Assembly: GCA_003552605.1 (NCBI GenBank)
Contig: PUNN01000432.1
Span: 1-10,005, forward strand
DNA: 10,005 nucleotides
Reading direction: 5' to 3'
DNA from: Phycisphaeraceae bacterium
GTDB lineage: Bacteria > Planctomycetota > Phycisphaerae > Phycisphaerales > Phycisphaeraceae
The notes beneath the pieces were generated by a model, which had not been told where the DNA came from, did not search any database, and was given only the letters and a program-made list of their open reading frames with translations. Both the position numbers and the translations under genes were made by a program. Of this stretch, positions 8,681 through 10,005 are shown in pieces; position 1 is the first letter of the stretch, and each line of letters begins with the position of its first letter.

Positions 8681-8760
8681 CTTCAATTCATCTCCGCGTG
8701 GCAGGCTGAGCCCATCGGCCTCGGCCGCGGCCGGCCACTGCTGTCGATTTCATTGCCGCC

Positions 8761-9687
8761 TCATCGGCGGCGGGCGCCACGAACCACCCGCTGCCGGAAC
8801 GCCAGGTACGACGACAGGGCCGCATCCAGCGGGTCCTTGCTCGAAAGCGGCACGTAGTCGGCCCCGGCGGTGGCGCAGGCGCGGCGGACCTCGGTCTTGA
8901 ACCGGTCCACCGCCTCGAGGTAACTCTTTCGAAGCGCGCGCGGCTCAGTCAACAGTTCCAGCTCCTCTTCCAGGCCCCGGAACAGGGTGTTGTCCTGAAA
9001 GGGAAACGTCAGCTCGTGATCGTGCATCACGTGGAACACCACCACCTCGTGGCGACGGTGGCGGAAGTGCCGCAGCGACTGAATCAACTGCGATGGATCG
9101 ACAAACAGGTCCGAAACCAGCACCACAAGCCCGCGCTTGCCGATCTGATCGGCAAGCCGATGGAACACATCCGCCACATCCGTCTTCTCATCCGGCTTCG
9201 CTGCATCGAGTTCATGCAGCAGCAGCTTCATGTGCGCCGGGTTGGTCGATGCCGGCAGGTTGCGGCGGATCGCCGTGTCGAACATGACCAGCCCCACCTT
9301 GTCGCCCTGGTGCTGAAGCAGATAAGCGAGGCAGGCAGACAACGTGGCCGCATAATCGAACTTGCCCATGCCATCGGCCCCATCTTCGCCATAGGCCATG
9401 GACTTCGAGCAGTCCAACACCACCGTACATCGCAGGTTGGTCTCTTCCTCGTACTCCTTGATGTAGAGCCGGTCGGTCTTGGACCACACCTTCCAGTCGA
9501 TATGCTTGATCTCATCGCCGGGCACATACTCGCGGTGCGAGGCGAACTCGACGGCGAAGCCGTGATAGGGGCTCTTGTGCATGCCGGTGATGAACCCATC
9601 CACCACCAGCCGGGCGCGCACATCGAGCCGCTTGATCTTCTCGATCACCTTCGGATCGAGAAAGCGTTGTCCTGCCAGTTGCGTCAT
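8761..9687 (-). CDS. DUF58 domain protein with VWA-type metal-binding motif
   Basis: The protein has 308 residues, typical for the family. The DUF58 hallmark is at residues ~50-80: SHREYVPGDEIKHIDWKVW followed by TDRLYIKEYEEETN. It runs into a VWA-like fold with the DxSxS motif as DCSKS (92-96), then GDKVGLVMFD and GLVVLVSDLF. There is no signal peptide or membrane segment, so it is probably cytoplasmic. DUF58 proteins are usually encoded between a MoxR AAA+ ATPase and a BatA-like membrane protein; here the BatA-like gene follows directly and MoxR is not seen within the 318 bases upstream. The role in assembly or maturation of envelope proteins is family knowledge, not shown here. ATG at 9687 is preferred over an in-frame GTG at 9744: the family N-terminus fits MTQLAGQRFLDPKVIEKIKR, and a weak GGAA (9698-9695) lies 7 bases upstream. 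The extra 19 residues of the longer form look unrelated. Confidence 0.95.
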   Translation of the reverse strand: MTQLAGQRFLDPKVIEKIKRLDVRARLVVDGFITGMHKSPYHGFAVEFASHREYVPGDEIKHIDWKVWSKTDRLYIKEYEEETNLRCTVVLDCSKSMAYGEDGADGMGKFDYAATLSACLAYLLQHQGDKVGLVMFDTAIRRNLPASTNPAHMKLLLHELDAAKPDEKTDVADVFHRLADQIGKRGLVVLVSDLFVDPSQLIQSLRHFRHRRHEVVVFHVMHDHELTFPFQDNTLFRGLEEELELLTEPRALRKSYLEAVDRFKTEVRRACATAGADYVPLSSKDPLDAALSSYLAFRQRVVRGARRR

Positions 9688-9849
9688 TGAACTTTTCCGT
9701 TCTCGTTGCGCTGCGGGTTCCAAGCACCGCTGCCACCAGGCCACCGCAACCGCTTCGCGTTTCCAGGGCCCGGCGTTTTGCGGCTCCTATTCCCGGGTCC
9801 GTGGCCCCTTCCGGAGGCCGCCCCCGTGAGGCCTCCCGGAGCCGCGGGC
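9688..9849. other. Upstream region of the operon without a recognised gene
   Basis: Together with the array that follows, this is the only long gene-free stretch (318 bases). The operon promoter should be here or beyond the edge, but I see no convincing -35/-10 pair. A single unit-like copy of the downstream array (CTTCCGGAGGCCG, 9808-9820) lies inside it. Confidence 0.5.
9811..9839. other. GC-rich imperfect inverted repeat
   Basis: CCGGAGGCC (9811-9819) can pair with GGCCTCCCGG (9830-9839) if one C bulges, with a 10-base loop. No T-run follows on either strand, so it is not a standard intrinsic terminator. It could act as a stem at the border of the 16-bp array or simply derive from array sequence in inverted order. 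Confidence 0.4.
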
Positions 9850-10005
9850 TTTCCGGGGGCCGGGTCTTCCGGAGGCCGGGGCTTCCGGGGGCCGGGGCTT
9901 CCGGGGGCCGGGGCTTCCGGAGGCCGGGGCTTCCGGGGGCCGGGTCTTCCGGGGGCCGGGTCTTCCGGGGGCCGGGGCTTCCGGAGGCCGGGGCTTCCGG
10001 GGGCC
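9850..10005. repeat. Tandem array of a 16-bp GC-rich unit, about 9.75 copies, continuing past the window edge
   Basis: The consensus on the plus strand is CTTCCGGGGGCCGGGG. Units start at 9850, 9866, 9882, 9898, 9914, 9930, 9946, 9962, 9978 and 9994, the last cut after 12 bases. The first unit begins with T instead of C. Otherwise only two positions vary: base 8 (G or A) and base 16 (G or T). The A form occurs in units 2, 5 and 9; the T form in units 1, 6 and 7. Spacing is exactly 16 throughout. The plus strand has runs of 3-5 G in each unit and could form G-quadruplexes. The unit is not a multiple of three, so any reading frame rotates with a 48-base period, which argues against a selected protein repeat. 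It lies upstream of the operon. Whether it is a minisatellite, a regulatory or structural element, or intergenic repeat expansion is open. Confidence 0.95.

Noticed and set aside
8722..8733. 12-bp perfect palindrome CGGCCGCGGCCG between the DUF58 and BatA-like genes
   Set aside because: There is no loop and no T-run, so it is not a terminator. Such palindromes are expected by chance in GC-rich spacer sequence.
9826..10005. Possible plus-strand ORF starting at GTG 9826 and running through the 16-bp array, giving a glycine/proline-rich collagen-like product
   Set aside because: A GGAGG (9813-9817) lies 8 bases upstream, but that motif is part of the repeat-like unit itself. A 16-base unit rotates frames and no non-repeat coding sequence is visible to support it.
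9850..10005. Tandem array considered as a CRISPR array
   Set aside because: Units are contiguous 16-mers with no unique spacers.

Overview
The window looks like a chromosomal segment of a high-GC bacterium, most likely a planctomycete of the Phycisphaerae type. This is an inference from gene content: a DUF58 protein and a BatA-like von Willebrand factor A (VWA) membrane protein sit next to very large exported PQQ-like beta-propeller proteins. No rRNA or other taxonomic marker is present. All credible genes lie on the minus strand, so transcription runs from high to low coordinates.

In transcription order: (i) 9688-10005 has no convincing gene. Its first half is plain upstream sequence and its second half (9850 to the window edge) is a tandem array of a 16-bp GC-rich unit that runs out of the window. 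(ii) 8761-9687 encodes a DUF58/VWA protein. (iii) 6374-8680 encodes a large BatA-like protein with N-terminal membrane segments, a VWA domain with an intact MIDAS motif, a CARDB-like region and a C-terminal membrane anchor. (iv) 1669-6321 encodes a giant exported protein of about 1550 residues, with TPR-like helices, a PQQ-like propeller, a second helical block and a second propeller. (v) 1394-1672 is a 92-codon cysteine-containing ORF with a near-perfect Shine-Dalgarno sequence, overlapping the genes on both sides. (vi) 1-1401 is the first 467 codons of a second exported PQQ-like protein, a clear paralogue of (iv), cut by the window edge.

The short gaps (80 and 52 bases) and the two stop/start overlaps suggest one co-directional operon. 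DUF58 and BatA-like VWA proteins usually accompany a MoxR-family AAA+ ATPase and are thought to act in protein complex assembly or maturation at the cell envelope. The MoxR gene is not in this window and may lie beyond 10005. The two propeller proteins would then be extracytoplasmic scaffold or assembly proteins, possibly clients or partners of the MoxR/VWA module; that link is inference from gene order only. The most unusual points are the coupled small ORF between the two paralogues, the 9-bp direct repeat bracketing it, the strong GC difference between the paralogues, and the 16-bp array upstream of the operon.
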